Assembly: GCA_002395925.1 (NCBI GenBank) | Contig: DGVM01000043.1 | Coordinates: 1-62,368 of the forward strand | Length of the DNA stretch: 62,368 nt | Direction: 5' to 3' | Origin: Bacteroidales bacterium UBA4284 | Lineage (GTDB): Bacteria; Bacteroidota; Bacteroidia; Bacteroidales; UBA932 | Part shown: piece by piece, positions 25,042 to 34,215 of the stretch | How positions within the stretch are numbered: position 1 is the stretch's first letter | Layout of the letters: every line of letters begins with the position of its first letter | Made by a program: the position numbers and the translations under genes | Notes under the pieces: model-generated | What the model was told of the DNA's origin: nothing | Seen by the model: the letters and a program-made list of their open reading frames with translations, nothing else | Database searches by the model: none

Positions 25042-26442
25042 TTACAGTCCGGCCTCGCTGGCGGCGTGGAGCATCTCGGCGTTGTTGCCCACGCCCATCT
25101 TTGAATAGATGTTCTGCTTATGGTTGTTGACGGTATGGACGCTGATTGCAAGGCGTTCCGCTATCTGCGACGATGTCAATCCTTCACCACACAGGTGGAG
25201 GATTTCCAGTTCCCGCTTGGACAGAGCGAACTTTTTCTGGAACTTCTGCCTTTCGTGTATCAGATCCACCACGTGGTCGAAAACTTCCTCGCTCACGTTG
25301 CCGGCAGAGGCAAAGAGCTCCTTGCAGCGCGCCCTGATGCCGTCGTCGTCGAGCCGGGACAGTTCCCTCAGGGTCGAAGACACCTGCTGGTTGAATTCGG
25401 GATTGGTAAGGTCCTTTGAGATGAAACCTAACAGCTGCTCCTTGGTGCGGCTTTCGTTCTTGAGCTTGCGGTTGAGGTTCAGCACTACGGCTATCATGGC
25501 CAACAGGAGCACCAGGGCTACGGCGAGGATTGTCCTTTGGGACTTGAGGTTGCGTATGCGTATCTCCTTGAGGGCGCTCCCGTACCTGCTCTCCATCTCC
25601 TGAAGTTTGTCGTCCGCCTTCTGCTTCATGTAATGCTCCATGGTATACACGTACTGCTGATGCGCATTGGCCATGCCTTCGACATTGCCCTCCTGGGCCC
25701 GTAGCATCGTGAGCATGTTCCAGGCCTGGGACTGAGTGAGGTAGTCTTTTTCGCCGCATCCGGCAAGAATGTTTTCGCAGCTTTCGATACCTTTCTTAAC
25801 CTGCCGGCCCTGCCTGTAGTACCTCATGCGGTACGAGAGCGACTTGTTAAGAAGGTCCTGACGGCCGGCAGCCCGCGCGATGCTGTCTGCCGTATCGAGG
25901 AAAACTCCCGCCTGGCGGTACACGTCCTGGTCGATTTTATCCTTGAACCTGTTGAGGTTGACGTAAACCTGGGATAGCTGCTGCAGGATTTCGATCCGAT
26001 ATTTTACAGTGCCTTCCGACAGCTCCAGGGCCTCCTGCAGGTAGCCCAGAGCCTCCTGGTCGCGGGCGTCTTCTTGGGTTATGCCGGCGCAGGCGCACAC
26101 CTTGCCCTTCTGCAGCAGGGCAAGGCATACCAAAGAATCGACGCCGCTCTGACGGGAGAGCCTTTCGGCCTCGCACGCGTGCTCCCAGGCCTGAGAGTCG
26201 CGCCATGTAACCAGGTCGATATGAGCAAGATAGCTCAGGGCTTGGGACTGATGCGCCGGGCTGCCTTCTTGCTCGGCAATCTCCAAGGCCTTGAGGATGG
26301 TCTGGGTGGCCTGGTCGTACTCCTGTGCGACCATAAGGCTGTCGGAAAGATCGATGAGCTCCCGATAAGTGGGTGCCGCATTTTCCCTTACACAGGCCCA
26401 AAGGACCGACAAGGCAGAGATAATCAGATAAAACCTTTTCAT
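25042..26442 (-). CDS. TPR-membrane-LuxR regulator
   Basis: A 466-aa one-component regulator of a Bacteroidota type. A signal/lipobox-like head (VLWACVREN) is followed by TPR-type helical repeats in the periplasm (about 30-280), a membrane segment (about 300-320), a coil, and a LuxR-type HTH at the end (LSKRELEILHLCGEGLTSSQIAERLAISVHTVNNH). The TPR part would sense a peptide or envelope cue while the HTH acts on DNA (inference). The ATG at 26442 is preferred; a GTG one codon earlier is possible. It starts 3 bases past the stop of the LRR/M64 gene, so it is coupled to it. Confidence 0.88.
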   Translation of the reverse strand: MKRFYLIISALSVLWACVRENAAPTYRELIDLSDSLMVAQEYDQATQTILKALEIAEQEGSPAHQSQALSYLAHIDLVTWRDSQAWEHACEAERLSRQSGVDSLVCLALLQKGKVCACAGITQEDARDQEALGYLQEALELSEGTVKYRIEILQQLSQVYVNLNRFKDKIDQDVYRQAGVFLDTADSIARAAGRQDLLNKSLSYRMRYYRQGRQVKKGIESCENILAGCGEKDYLTQSQAWNMLTMLRAQEGNVEGMANAHQQYVYTMEHYMKQKADDKLQEMESRYGSALKEIRIRNLKSQRTILAVALVLLLAMIAVVLNLNRKLKNESRTKEQLLGFISKDLTNPEFNQQVSSTLRELSRLDDDGIRARCKELFASAGNVSEEVFDHVVDLIHERQKFQKKFALSKRELEILHLCGEGLTSSQIAERLAISVHTVNNHKQNIYSKMGVGNNAEMLHAASEAGL

Positions 26443-26445
26443 CAC

Positions 26446-29400
26446 CTAACGTTCGAATCGGAATACGGGCTTGCCGAGCGGAGGCAGGGGTGCCGCGCCC
26501 TTGGCCGCGCTTGCCTTCGAAAGACGCTTCGGGGCATGTGCAGGGTTGGGATGGGCCTTGTCCCACGCTACGAAGTCTTCCCTGGTGCCGGTCCAGGAAC
26601 TGCCGTAGGCAAGTTTGTTGATGCGGTACCATATCGCGTAGCGGCTCGGAGCGTTGAATCCCCAGTTGCTGTTGAGCATTATGCTGTTTTCGGTGGGCCT
26701 GTAGGCGCCGTACGAGTATGTGCATGCGCCTTCGAACACGCCTATGCCTTCGCCGGAGTAACGGCTGTCGGATATGAAGTCCGCCCATTTGACCGCTGTC
26801 GGGTCGGAGGTGAAATCGACGTTGCGCCACCAGCCGTAAACCGCTACGCCTCTGTACGATTCGAGCTCTTCCTGCGGTATGGTTCCGCCGTAGGAATACT
26901 CGTCGGCGAGCTTTGCGAATCCGTGACCGCCGGCCTCGTGGCGTACGGTCGTTCCGAATTCCTCAGCATCGCTATGTACAGGTACGTATGCTATACCGTA
27001 TCCGCAACCGTAGTCACCCTCGGGACGGCCTGTCATATAGCATGTTCCGGCACGATAGTCGCGGTTCATTAGCACTACTACGAGCACTTCGTCGGTACTG
27101 CGTCCGGCCGGGTCGAGCACTTTCTTAGCGTACTGAAGGACTTTGGCGTCGTCGCCTCCCACAGACGTTCCTTCTCCGTACCAGGTACCCAGAGCCGTTT
27201 GTCCTTGGTAATTTTCATTCTTGGAGACTACGTCAACATAACTGACATTGAACAGGTTGCGGTACGATTTGTAAGGCTCTTCGGCGAAGAAGGCTTCCAT
27301 GGTCCTGTTCATCACGTCGGCATAGGTGCCGTCGGCAATCAGGCGGTCCGAGTAGGCGTCGCCCATGAGCACGACGTCGATTCCGGCACCCTCGGATGCT
27401 GTCTGGAGCACGTGTACGGTGCCGTCGGCAGAGTAGTCGGATGATTCGTAGGTTTCTGAAGGGGTGTCACCGAACCACTCACGGACGAAACCATGAAAAT
27501 CGTCTCTAGGCCGGATTACCTCAGTAAATATCAACTCACCATCTTTGTTGAAGGCAGTAATGCTGCTGGTTTTAAAGTCAGGATATGTATCAGGGAATGA
27601 AGTAAGACTGTCATCCAGGAACTTGTTGCCGTTTTCGGCTTTAAAATTCGGCCATGGCAGGTTTTCGTTCGTTACAAAGTTCTTGACCGTTTGAGCATCA
27701 TCAAACAGCGACCATCCCAGACAATCGAATCCTTTGCTATAATATGTATTGTACAATTCTTTCATTGTCGCCATGTAGGCGGTTGACAATGGAATCGTGC
27801 TGCTCCAGCTATATAACACTGTCATTTCGTTTTGTCTGACCATATCAGAAGTATAATGGCTGCCGGAGGTCGTAGTTATGTCGAACGGTATTATATGCGG
27901 TCTGGCCGATGTGTAGTCAAGATCGTTGCCTTCCAGGATGCAGGCCCAAAAACGATCCCATGGCAGCCATCCTGCCAGTTCTGACGGTATTTGTCCGCTT
28001 AAGTCATTGCTCATGAATGCAAGCCACCGTAAGTTATCGGGGAGCCGGGACAACTCGGCAGGAATACTTCCTGTAAGCTTGTTGTCGCTGAGGTCCAGAT
28101 GCTCAAGTTTAGTCAGGTTGCCGATTTTGGGCGATATCGTACCGCTTATCCCTGTATGTTGTATCTGTATGTGCTCAATGGAAGTCAATTCGTACAGCCC
28201 GTCGGGAATAGGTCCGCTGAAAGCATTTTGGTCACCGTATCCGAGCAAATCTATTGATGTCAGTTTAGACAGGCCTCCGATTGAACTGGACAGCGGAGCT
28301 GTGACGCTGCAACATCTGATAGATAGGTTTTCCAGAGAAGCAAGCGTATATAACTCTTCCGGAATAGTGCCTTTGACTCCATACATTGCCAATGTATGGA
28401 GCTTTTTGAGATTCCCGACATTCTGCGGAATTTCAAAGAACAGGTTTTCATTATATCTGCCGGGGTCAACGCTGTTGCCAATGATGAGAAACTCCAAGTC
28501 ATTAAGCAGAAAAGCTTTTTCAAATCCTTTGACAACGCCCTTGTCCTGTTCCATCCATAAAGATTTCAGATTTTGAAGATTTGAGAAGGAATCAGGGATT
28601 GTTCCGTTCAGTCCGTTATTACGGATATCAAGTGCTACAACATGACCATTATTGTCAGCAGAGACGCCAAACCAGGTGCCGATGGGCTCCTCTGAGCACC
28701 AATTGGCATTATTGTCCCAATGCGGACCGTCAAGTGCGTCATACAAATCTATCAACGCCTGTCGCTCTTTCTCAGTCTGGTCATTATCATCTGCAAGCAG
28801 GCCGGCAGCGTCGACAGTATATGTCAGCATCTTCCCCCGCTTTATATCGACCCTTTTTGAGGTGGATTTGGTCACTTCTTTTTCCGTCACCCAGGTGTTG
28901 AGGTTTTTTACCTCAAACGAAACGGTGAAGCCATTCGCCAGTACGATTTCCGGCAGCGGGAAGAATACGTCAAGGCCATTTGTCAGGTCAAACGGTTCGT
29001 TGGCAGCCAAAATGAGAGACGTGCTTGTAGCCGCATCTTGGGAAAAAACCCGATATACCGGGGTCTCTTCACTCAAGTCGATATAGCCTTCTCCTGAGAG
29101 TACTTCATCATTATTGCCCCGGAGCGTGATGCAATTGCAGCCGCCGTTTGTAACAGAAGCGGTGATTCTGAAATGTATCAAGCCGAGAGTCTGCTTGAAA
29201 TACAGATGGTTGTCAACACTCGTCGCCACCATGGGGATGGACCCCCAGGCTTGTTTGTCAGCTTCGAAAGGAGTCGGCCAGGAGCCCCTGAGGACGAGGA
29301 GATTATCCTCCAAATTGAAATTCGTCGGGTAAAAAGCGGAAAAAGAAGAGCCGGAGACATCATCTCCCCGGAAAGCACCGTTGCCGTCCCATTGGAAAAA

Positions 29401-29616
29401 ATATGTGTCTTTATTGTCTCCGAATACTATGATATTATCGTTCTCGTTCCACGAAACAGCACCTCCTGACCCTATCATTGCTTTGGAGAAAGAATCATTT
29501 TCTATGGAAGCGGTAAAGTGGTGATATGTATGAATCGCTTTTGCCTTCTGAGACACTTCTCTGGAGCATGATACAACAGAAATGGCAATAAGAGAGATGT
29601 ATAATAGCTTTTTCAT
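26446..29616 (-). CDS. Large lipoprotein: fimbrillin-like, LRR, thioredoxin-like and M64 peptidase domains
   Basis: A 1056-aa protein with a lipobox (ISVVSCSRE). In order: a fimbrillin-like beta region (about 20-265); a plant-type LRR block opened by an ALIDLYDALDGPHW cap (about 275-550); a thioredoxin-like unit without CxxC (about 580-720); a short linker; and a zinc peptidase M64 domain (about 735-1020) with HEAGGHGFAKLADEY near 890, fitting HExxGHxxxxLxDEY. M64 includes IgA-cleaving enzymes of gut bacteria. The first two thirds are visibly poorer in GC than the M64 part, which suggests a mosaic. The start is set by an AGGAGG, rare in this phylum, 7 bases before the ATG. Confidence 0.88.
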   Translation of the reverse strand: MKKLLYISLIAISVVSCSREVSQKAKAIHTYHHFTASIENDSFSKAMIGSGGAVSWNENDNIIVFGDNKDTYFFQWDGNGAFRGDDVSGSSFSAFYPTNFNLEDNLLVLRGSWPTPFEADKQAWGSIPMVATSVDNHLYFKQTLGLIHFRITASVTNGGCNCITLRGNNDEVLSGEGYIDLSEETPVYRVFSQDAATSTSLILAANEPFDLTNGLDVFFPLPEIVLANGFTVSFEVKNLNTWVTEKEVTKSTSKRVDIKRGKMLTYTVDAAGLLADDNDQTEKERQALIDLYDALDGPHWDNNANWCSEEPIGTWFGVSADNNGHVVALDIRNNGLNGTIPDSFSNLQNLKSLWMEQDKGVVKGFEKAFLLNDLEFLIIGNSVDPGRYNENLFFEIPQNVGNLKKLHTLAMYGVKGTIPEELYTLASLENLSIRCCSVTAPLSSSIGGLSKLTSIDLLGYGDQNAFSGPIPDGLYELTSIEHIQIQHTGISGTISPKIGNLTKLEHLDLSDNKLTGSIPAELSRLPDNLRWLAFMSNDLSGQIPSELAGWLPWDRFWACILEGNDLDYTSARPHIIPFDITTTSGSHYTSDMVRQNEMTVLYSWSSTIPLSTAYMATMKELYNTYYSKGFDCLGWSLFDDAQTVKNFVTNENLPWPNFKAENGNKFLDDSLTSFPDTYPDFKTSSITAFNKDGELIFTEVIRPRDDFHGFVREWFGDTPSETYESSDYSADGTVHVLQTASEGAGIDVVLMGDAYSDRLIADGTYADVMNRTMEAFFAEEPYKSYRNLFNVSYVDVVSKNENYQGQTALGTWYGEGTSVGGDDAKVLQYAKKVLDPAGRSTDEVLVVVLMNRDYRAGTCYMTGRPEGDYGCGYGIAYVPVHSDAEEFGTTVRHEAGGHGFAKLADEYSYGGTIPQEELESYRGVAVYGWWRNVDFTSDPTAVKWADFISDSRYSGEGIGVFEGACTYSYGAYRPTENSIMLNSNWGFNAPSRYAIWYRINKLAYGSSWTGTREDFVAWDKAHPNPAHAPKRLSKASAAKGAAPLPPLGKPVFRFER

Positions 29617-29627
29617 ATTCAGTCCTC

Positions 29628-29771
29628 CTACCATTCTTGTTCTTCGTTATAGAATCCCTCGATGTCGTTACCTTCCGATACAAATGAATCAACCAGCAGG
29701 GTGTCAGATAGTGTTACAACACAAACCTGTGATTCCGGGACACATAACGGTCTGATGTACAGTTCTTTCAT
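29628..29771 (-). CDS. 47-aa peptide coupled to the LRR/M64 lipoprotein
   Basis: A small ORF starting 4 bases after the rodA stop and ending at TAG 29628, whose codon runs into the AGGAGG of the next gene. The peptide starts MKELYIRPLCVPESQVCVV and ends in the acidic, aromatic tail EGFYNEEQEW. The layout (short basic start, Val/Leu core, acid tail with Trp) is like that of many 45-60 aa peptides next to secreted lipoproteins in Bacteroidales, whose role is not known. There is no signal peptide. The spacing on both sides and the intact frame support a real gene. Confidence 0.65.
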   Translation of the reverse strand: MKELYIRPLCVPESQVCVVTLSDTLLVDSFVSEGNDIEGFYNEEQEW

Positions 29772-29775
29772 AAGC

Positions 29776-31068
29776 CTAAAAATATTTCTTTTCTTCTCTG
29801 TCGAGTGCGATGAATATGAATATGAGCACGGTGAACGACCATAGGGACGAACCTCCGTAGCTGAACAGCGGCAACGGTATGCCTATGACGGGCATGAGGC
29901 CGACGGTCATGCCGATGTTGATGAACAGGTGCATGAACAGGCAGGCTGAGACACAGTAGCCGTAGATGCGGGTAAATGCCGTCCGGGCCCTCTCGGAATC
30001 CTGCACTATCCAGAAAATCAGCAGCCCGTACAAGACTATCACGAACAGGCTGCCCACGAACCCCCATTCTTCGCCTACGGTGCAGAAAATGAAGTCGGTG
30101 CTCTGCTCCGGAACGAAGCCGAATGTGGTCTGGGTGCCATGAAGGTATCCCTTCCCGAACAGACCTCCGGAGCCGATGGCGATCAGCGACTGATGCACGT
30201 TGTACCCGAGTCCCTGCGGATCCTCCTTCATGCCGAGCAGCACCTCGATGCGCCCCCTCTGGTGGTCCTGGAGTACATGGTTGAATATGAAATCGGTAGC
30301 GAACACCATGGCCGCCCCGGCGAGGGCCGACAGCAGCACCAGGCGTATGGCGCGGCGACGGTCGCGCAGCGACTGCACCCGGCGGAGATAACGGACAGTG
30401 TAAATGGCGGCTACCACGACGACAAGGGCGAGCGACACCCACCAATGCGTGGTGAGCGTAAGGATGAACAACGCTATGAACATTCCCCCCATTGCGAGCC
30501 ACCACCCGGAGAGTCCCTCCCTGTACAGTACCAGGATGAATCCTACGTACACCAGGGCGGAGCCGGTCTCGCTCTCGGCGATGATGACCAGCATGGGCAG
30601 CGCGATGACCAGGGCGGCAAGCAGGAAATTCCTCCAGTACGACAGGCGGAATCCCGGTTTGCTCATGACGGACGCAAGCAGCAGCGAGGTCGTTATCTTG
30701 GAAAGCTCCGCCGGCTGGAACTTCACCGGTCCCAGCTCGAACCACGAATGTGAGCCCTTTACGTTGTTGCTCATGAAGATGACGAGAATCAGCAGCACGA
30801 ACACTACGGCGTAGGCCGGTTTGCAGATGCTCTCCCAGAAATATGGCTGGATTGCGAAGAGTATTACGGCGGCAAGGATGATGGCCCCACCCATCCACAG
30901 GGCCTGCTTGCCGCTGTTGCACCCGAGGTCGAAGATGCCCGACGGCTCCCCGCTGCGCACGGCCGCATAGATGTTGATCCAGCCGAAGAACATAATCAGC
31001 AGGTACAGGATGATGAGCCTCCAGTCAACGGTATGCTTAAGGCCTCTGAGCGGTGCTTCGTCTGTCAT
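29776..31068 (-). CDS. rodA: SEDS peptidoglycan polymerase RodA
   Basis: A 430-aa protein with about ten membrane segments. It polymerises glycan strands for side-wall growth together with PBP2. Family marks: FVGFILVLYREGLSGW, QPAELSKI, and a late GLMPVIGIPLPLFSYGGSS, the SEDS signature. The start overlaps the mrdA stop by 4 bases. The stop is 4 bases from the small peptide gene, so nothing visible ends the operon here. Confidence 0.95.
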   Translation of the reverse strand: MTDEAPLRGLKHTVDWRLIILYLLIMFFGWINIYAAVRSGEPSGIFDLGCNSGKQALWMGGAIILAAVILFAIQPYFWESICKPAYAVVFVLLILVIFMSNNVKGSHSWFELGPVKFQPAELSKITTSLLLASVMSKPGFRLSYWRNFLLAALVIALPMLVIIAESETGSALVYVGFILVLYREGLSGWWLAMGGMFIALFILTLTTHWWVSLALVVVVAAIYTVRYLRRVQSLRDRRRAIRLVLLSALAGAAMVFATDFIFNHVLQDHQRGRIEVLLGMKEDPQGLGYNVHQSLIAIGSGGLFGKGYLHGTQTTFGFVPEQSTDFIFCTVGEEWGFVGSLFVIVLYGLLIFWIVQDSERARTAFTRIYGYCVSACLFMHLFINIGMTVGLMPVIGIPLPLFSYGGSSLWSFTVLIFIFIALDREEKKYF

Positions 31069-32897
31069 TGCCTGATTAATTTTGTGCGTAAGACTCTGTT
31101 CTCGAGCTCTTTCCTGTCTGCGCCAATATCTCCGCGAAGATACTTTTCCACCATCAGGGATGCAATAGGGCTGGCCCAGCTTGCTCCGGAGCCGGCGTTC
31201 TCTATGTATGCGGCGACGGCAATCTTGGGATTGTCCATGGGCGCAAAGCAGATGAATACCGAATTGTCTTTGCCGTGTGGATTCTGGGCCGTTCCTGTCT
31301 TGCCGCAGATGTCAAGCCCGTCAACATGCGCCACGTTGGCGGTTGCTCCGTCGCCGAAGGTGTTGACTGCCTTCCACATGCCGTGCACCACCCGGGGGAA
31401 GTAGGTGGAATCCACCAGGGTGTACTGACGCTGGTAGTATTTGGGATCGATTTCCACGCCCTCGGAGGCCTTAACCACATGGGGTATGTAGTAGTAGCCA
31501 CGGTTCGCCATGATAGCCGCCAGATTGGCGATCTGGAGCGGTGTGGTGAGGATTTCGCCTTGCCCGATGGACAGCGATACGATGGTGGGGAAGCGCCAGT
31601 GCCCCTTGTGGTAGCGTTTGTTGTAGAAGTCGGCGGAAGGGATGTTGCCGCTCAGCTCGGAGGGGAAGTCGCTGCCGAGCCTGTGCCCGAACCCGAAGCT
31701 CATGACCATCTCCCTCCAGTGGTTGTATGCCTCTTCTGTGGAGCCGTATTCCGGATTTTCGAGTATGGTGCGCATGACGTGGCAGAAGTAGCCGTTGCAC
31801 GACATCATGACCGCCTCCTCCAGGTTGAGGGGAGTGCGGTGGCCGTGGCATCCCAGCTTGCGTCCGCTCGAGGTATAGACGTATCCGCCGTAGCAGCTGT
31901 AATACATGCCGGGCTGCAGCACCCCGTCCTGCAGGCCTATCAGACCGTTTACGAGTTTGAACACGGAGCCGGGAGGGTATGAAGCCGATACGGTCCTGTT
32001 GTACAGCGGTTTATGCTTGTTCTGCGAGAGCCTGCTGTAGTGGCGCCCGAAGTCGGACAGCACGTCCACGTCGATGCCGGGGCTGGATACCATAGCCAGA
32101 ATTTCGCCCGTGGAAGGTTCGATGGCGACGACGCTGCCCTTCTTGCCGTTCATCAGCCTCTGGCCGTAGTTCTGCAGGTATGCGTCGATGGTGGTGGTGA
32201 TATCCTTGCCGGGGACAGCCTCCACGTCGAAGTCGCCGTTGTGGTAAGAGCTCTTCTGGCGGCCGCGGGAATCGCGCAGGTACAGGTGCTGCCCGGTCTT
32301 GCCCCTCAGCTCTTCCTCCCTTGCGGCCTCCAGGCCGGTACGGCCGTAGTAGTCGCCCGCCTTGTAGTCGGGATGGTCCTTGAGAAACTCTGCATTGACC
32401 TCGGAAATGTATCCTAGCAGATTCCCTCCGGCGTTGAAGGGGTACTCCCGAACACCGCGCGCCTGGCTCTTGAAGCCCGGGAAGAGGTATTCCTGTTCTG
32501 CGAACTTGAGGTATGTACCGGCGTCTATCTGCCGCAGGAACGTGAGGGTCTGCCAGCCGATTCGCGAACGGTAGTTGTGGTAGTACTCCATGCGCTCGCG
32601 CACGAACTCCTCCGTAGTGTCGAGCGCCTCGGCCAGCGCGAGCGTGTCGAAGGGCTGCACCTCCCGGGGCGTCACCAGTATGTCGTAGCATACGCGGTTG
32701 CCTACCAGCAGCAATCCGTTGCGGTCGTAGATGACTCCGCGGGGCGGATAAATCTTTTCGCGCTGGATGGAGTTGTTGGTGGCGTCCGTCTTGTAGCTCT
32801 GGTTGAGAATCTGTACGTAGAAAAGCCTGCCGAGAAGCAGCAGAAGCACTGCCGCCAGCCCTATAAGCAATTTGGTGGACCGGTTGCTGTATTCCAT
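31065..32897 (-). CDS. mrdA: Penicillin-binding protein 2
   Basis: A 610-aa class B transpeptidase. One N-terminal membrane helix (about 10-30), the pedestal domain, then the transpeptidase domain with SYPPGSVFKL (active Ser in SxxK), SCNGYF (SxN) and CGKTGTAQNP (KTG). It pairs with RodA in the elongasome. The ATG at 32897 shares its first base with the mreD stop (TAATG), so the longer upstream frame is not used. Confidence 0.95.
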   Translation of the reverse strand: MEYSNRSTKLLIGLAAVLLLLLGRLFYVQILNQSYKTDATNNSIQREKIYPPRGVIYDRNGLLLVGNRVCYDILVTPREVQPFDTLALAEALDTTEEFVRERMEYYHNYRSRIGWQTLTFLRQIDAGTYLKFAEQEYLFPGFKSQARGVREYPFNAGGNLLGYISEVNAEFLKDHPDYKAGDYYGRTGLEAAREEELRGKTGQHLYLRDSRGRQKSSYHNGDFDVEAVPGKDITTTIDAYLQNYGQRLMNGKKGSVVAIEPSTGEILAMVSSPGIDVDVLSDFGRHYSRLSQNKHKPLYNRTVSASYPPGSVFKLVNGLIGLQDGVLQPGMYYSCYGGYVYTSSGRKLGCHGHRTPLNLEEAVMMSCNGYFCHVMRTILENPEYGSTEEAYNHWREMVMSFGFGHRLGSDFPSELSGNIPSADFYNKRYHKGHWRFPTIVSLSIGQGEILTTPLQIANLAAIMANRGYYYIPHVVKASEGVEIDPKYYQRQYTLVDSTYFPRVVHGMWKAVNTFGDGATANVAHVDGLDICGKTGTAQNPHGKDNSVFICFAPMDNPKIAVAAYIENAGSGASWASPIASLMVEKYLRGDIGADRKELENRVLRTKLIRQ

Positions 32898-33400
32898 TAC
32901 TCGGGCCTCAGAAGTTTGGCGACAAGCACGCACACGGGAGTGCTGAGCAGGGTTGACAGCAGGAAGCGAAGCGCACATTCCCAGAACTTCATGGTGCCGG
33001 CGGCGTCAATCCATACGTACAGCAGGAAATAGATGGCGCAGAGGATAAGCGTTGCGAGGATGAACTTGAGAATGCCGAAGCGAGTTACGCTGAGTTCGCC
33101 TTCGCGCGACTCGAGCTCGTCGCCGAACAGCAGTCCGGTTATGAACCCTCTCGAAAGGGCGACGGGAACGAGGGCGAAGCTCGTGAGTCCCAGCATGCCG
33201 GTGGAGAAGAAATCGACGGCGAATCCCAGTACGAACGCTGTCAGCATCATGCGGATGTTGTCCCATCGGGTGGGCAGCATGAGCACGAGCGCAGGAAGTA
33301 TGGACAGGACTACGAAGCGTGAGAGGTTGACGAAATTGCACATCACGACCTGCACGAGCGCCAGAGAGGCGAAGACGATGATGAAGCGGTAGTCTTTCAT
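32897..33400 (-). CDS. mreD: Rod shape-determining protein MreD
   Basis: A 167-aa membrane protein with about five hydrophobic segments; MreD sequences vary greatly, and the call rests on size, topology and its place between mreC and mrdA. A 4-base overlap with mreC and a 1-base overlap with mrdA. Confidence 0.85.
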   Translation of the reverse strand: MKDYRFIIVFASLALVQVVMCNFVNLSRFVVLSILPALVLMLPTRWDNIRMMLTAFVLGFAVDFFSTGMLGLTSFALVPVALSRGFITGLLFGDELESREGELSVTRFGILKFILATLILCAIYFLLYVWIDAAGTMKFWECALRFLLSTLLSTPVCVLVAKLLRPE

Positions 33401-34215
33401 TTCGACATCTCCTCAATTTTGTCCCGGTCGGGGTTGTCTGCAAGTATGACGTAACGCAGCGAAGCGAAATCCACGAACAGACGGACGTCCACTACGCCAG
33501 CGGCGCCGTCTTCGATTCTCGTGCCTTCCGTAATTCCGACGGGGATGTCGGGAGGATAGACCTTGGAGATGCCGCTGGTCCACACGGTGTCGCCTGCGGG
33601 TATCTCGAGGTGGAGGGGGATGTCGTGCAACACGGCGTGGTTGGTGCTCTTGCCGTCCCAGCGCATTGGGGCGACAAGCCCTTCGCGGCCTATGCGTGCG
33701 CTCACGCCGACCCTGTCGTTCATCAGCGAAAGGCCGTAGGAGTAGTGCCTGTCAACCGCGTACACCATGCCTACCACACCGTTGGGCGTGACGATGGAAC
33801 TGCCAGGCCTCACGCCGTGGTCGCTGCCCTTGTCCACGATGATGTAGTTGTGGCGGGCGTTGGTCCCCATTGCCGTAATCTCGGCGGGGATATAGTTGAA
33901 CCTTGGCGAGAGGCCCGCCGAGTCGAGCTTCGACATGGCTTCGGAAGCCCTCGCGATTTCTTTGTAATGCTGGAGCTCCTTGAAAAGCTCGTAGTTTCGC
34001 CCGGCGAGTATTTCGTTCTGCTCGCGCAGGCCGAAGTAGCTGCGGATTCTCTCCACGCTGCCCCAGGTGGTGGCCATGACATTGTGGGAGAAGCGGTTCA
34101 GCCAGATATTCTGCAGGGTGGAGGAAGCGTGCAACATAGACAACGCGGCAAACTCCAAAAGAATGAAGATTGCCGCGGTGATGATTCCTGCGTACGCTTT
34201 CCTGCCTCTTGCCAT
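33397..34215 (-). CDS. mreC: Rod shape-determining protein MreC
   Basis: A 272-aa protein: a membrane helix near the N-terminus (about 8-30), a coiled coil (REQNEILAGRNYELFKELQHYKEI, about 60-95), then a beta domain with the MreC-type pattern ARHNYIIVDKGSDHGVRPGSSIVTPNGVVG. It links MreB inside to PBP2 outside. It directly follows mreB with no spacing. Confidence 0.93.
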   Translation of the reverse strand: MARGRKAYAGIITAAIFILLEFAALSMLHASSTLQNIWLNRFSHNVMATTWGSVERIRSYFGLREQNEILAGRNYELFKELQHYKEIARASEAMSKLDSAGLSPRFNYIPAEITAMGTNARHNYIIVDKGSDHGVRPGSSIVTPNGVVGMVYAVDRHYSYGLSLMNDRVGVSARIGREGLVAPMRWDGKSTNHAVLHDIPLHLEIPAGDTVWTSGISKVYPPDIPVGITEGTRIEDGAAGVVDVRLFVDFASLRYVILADNPDRDKIEEMSK

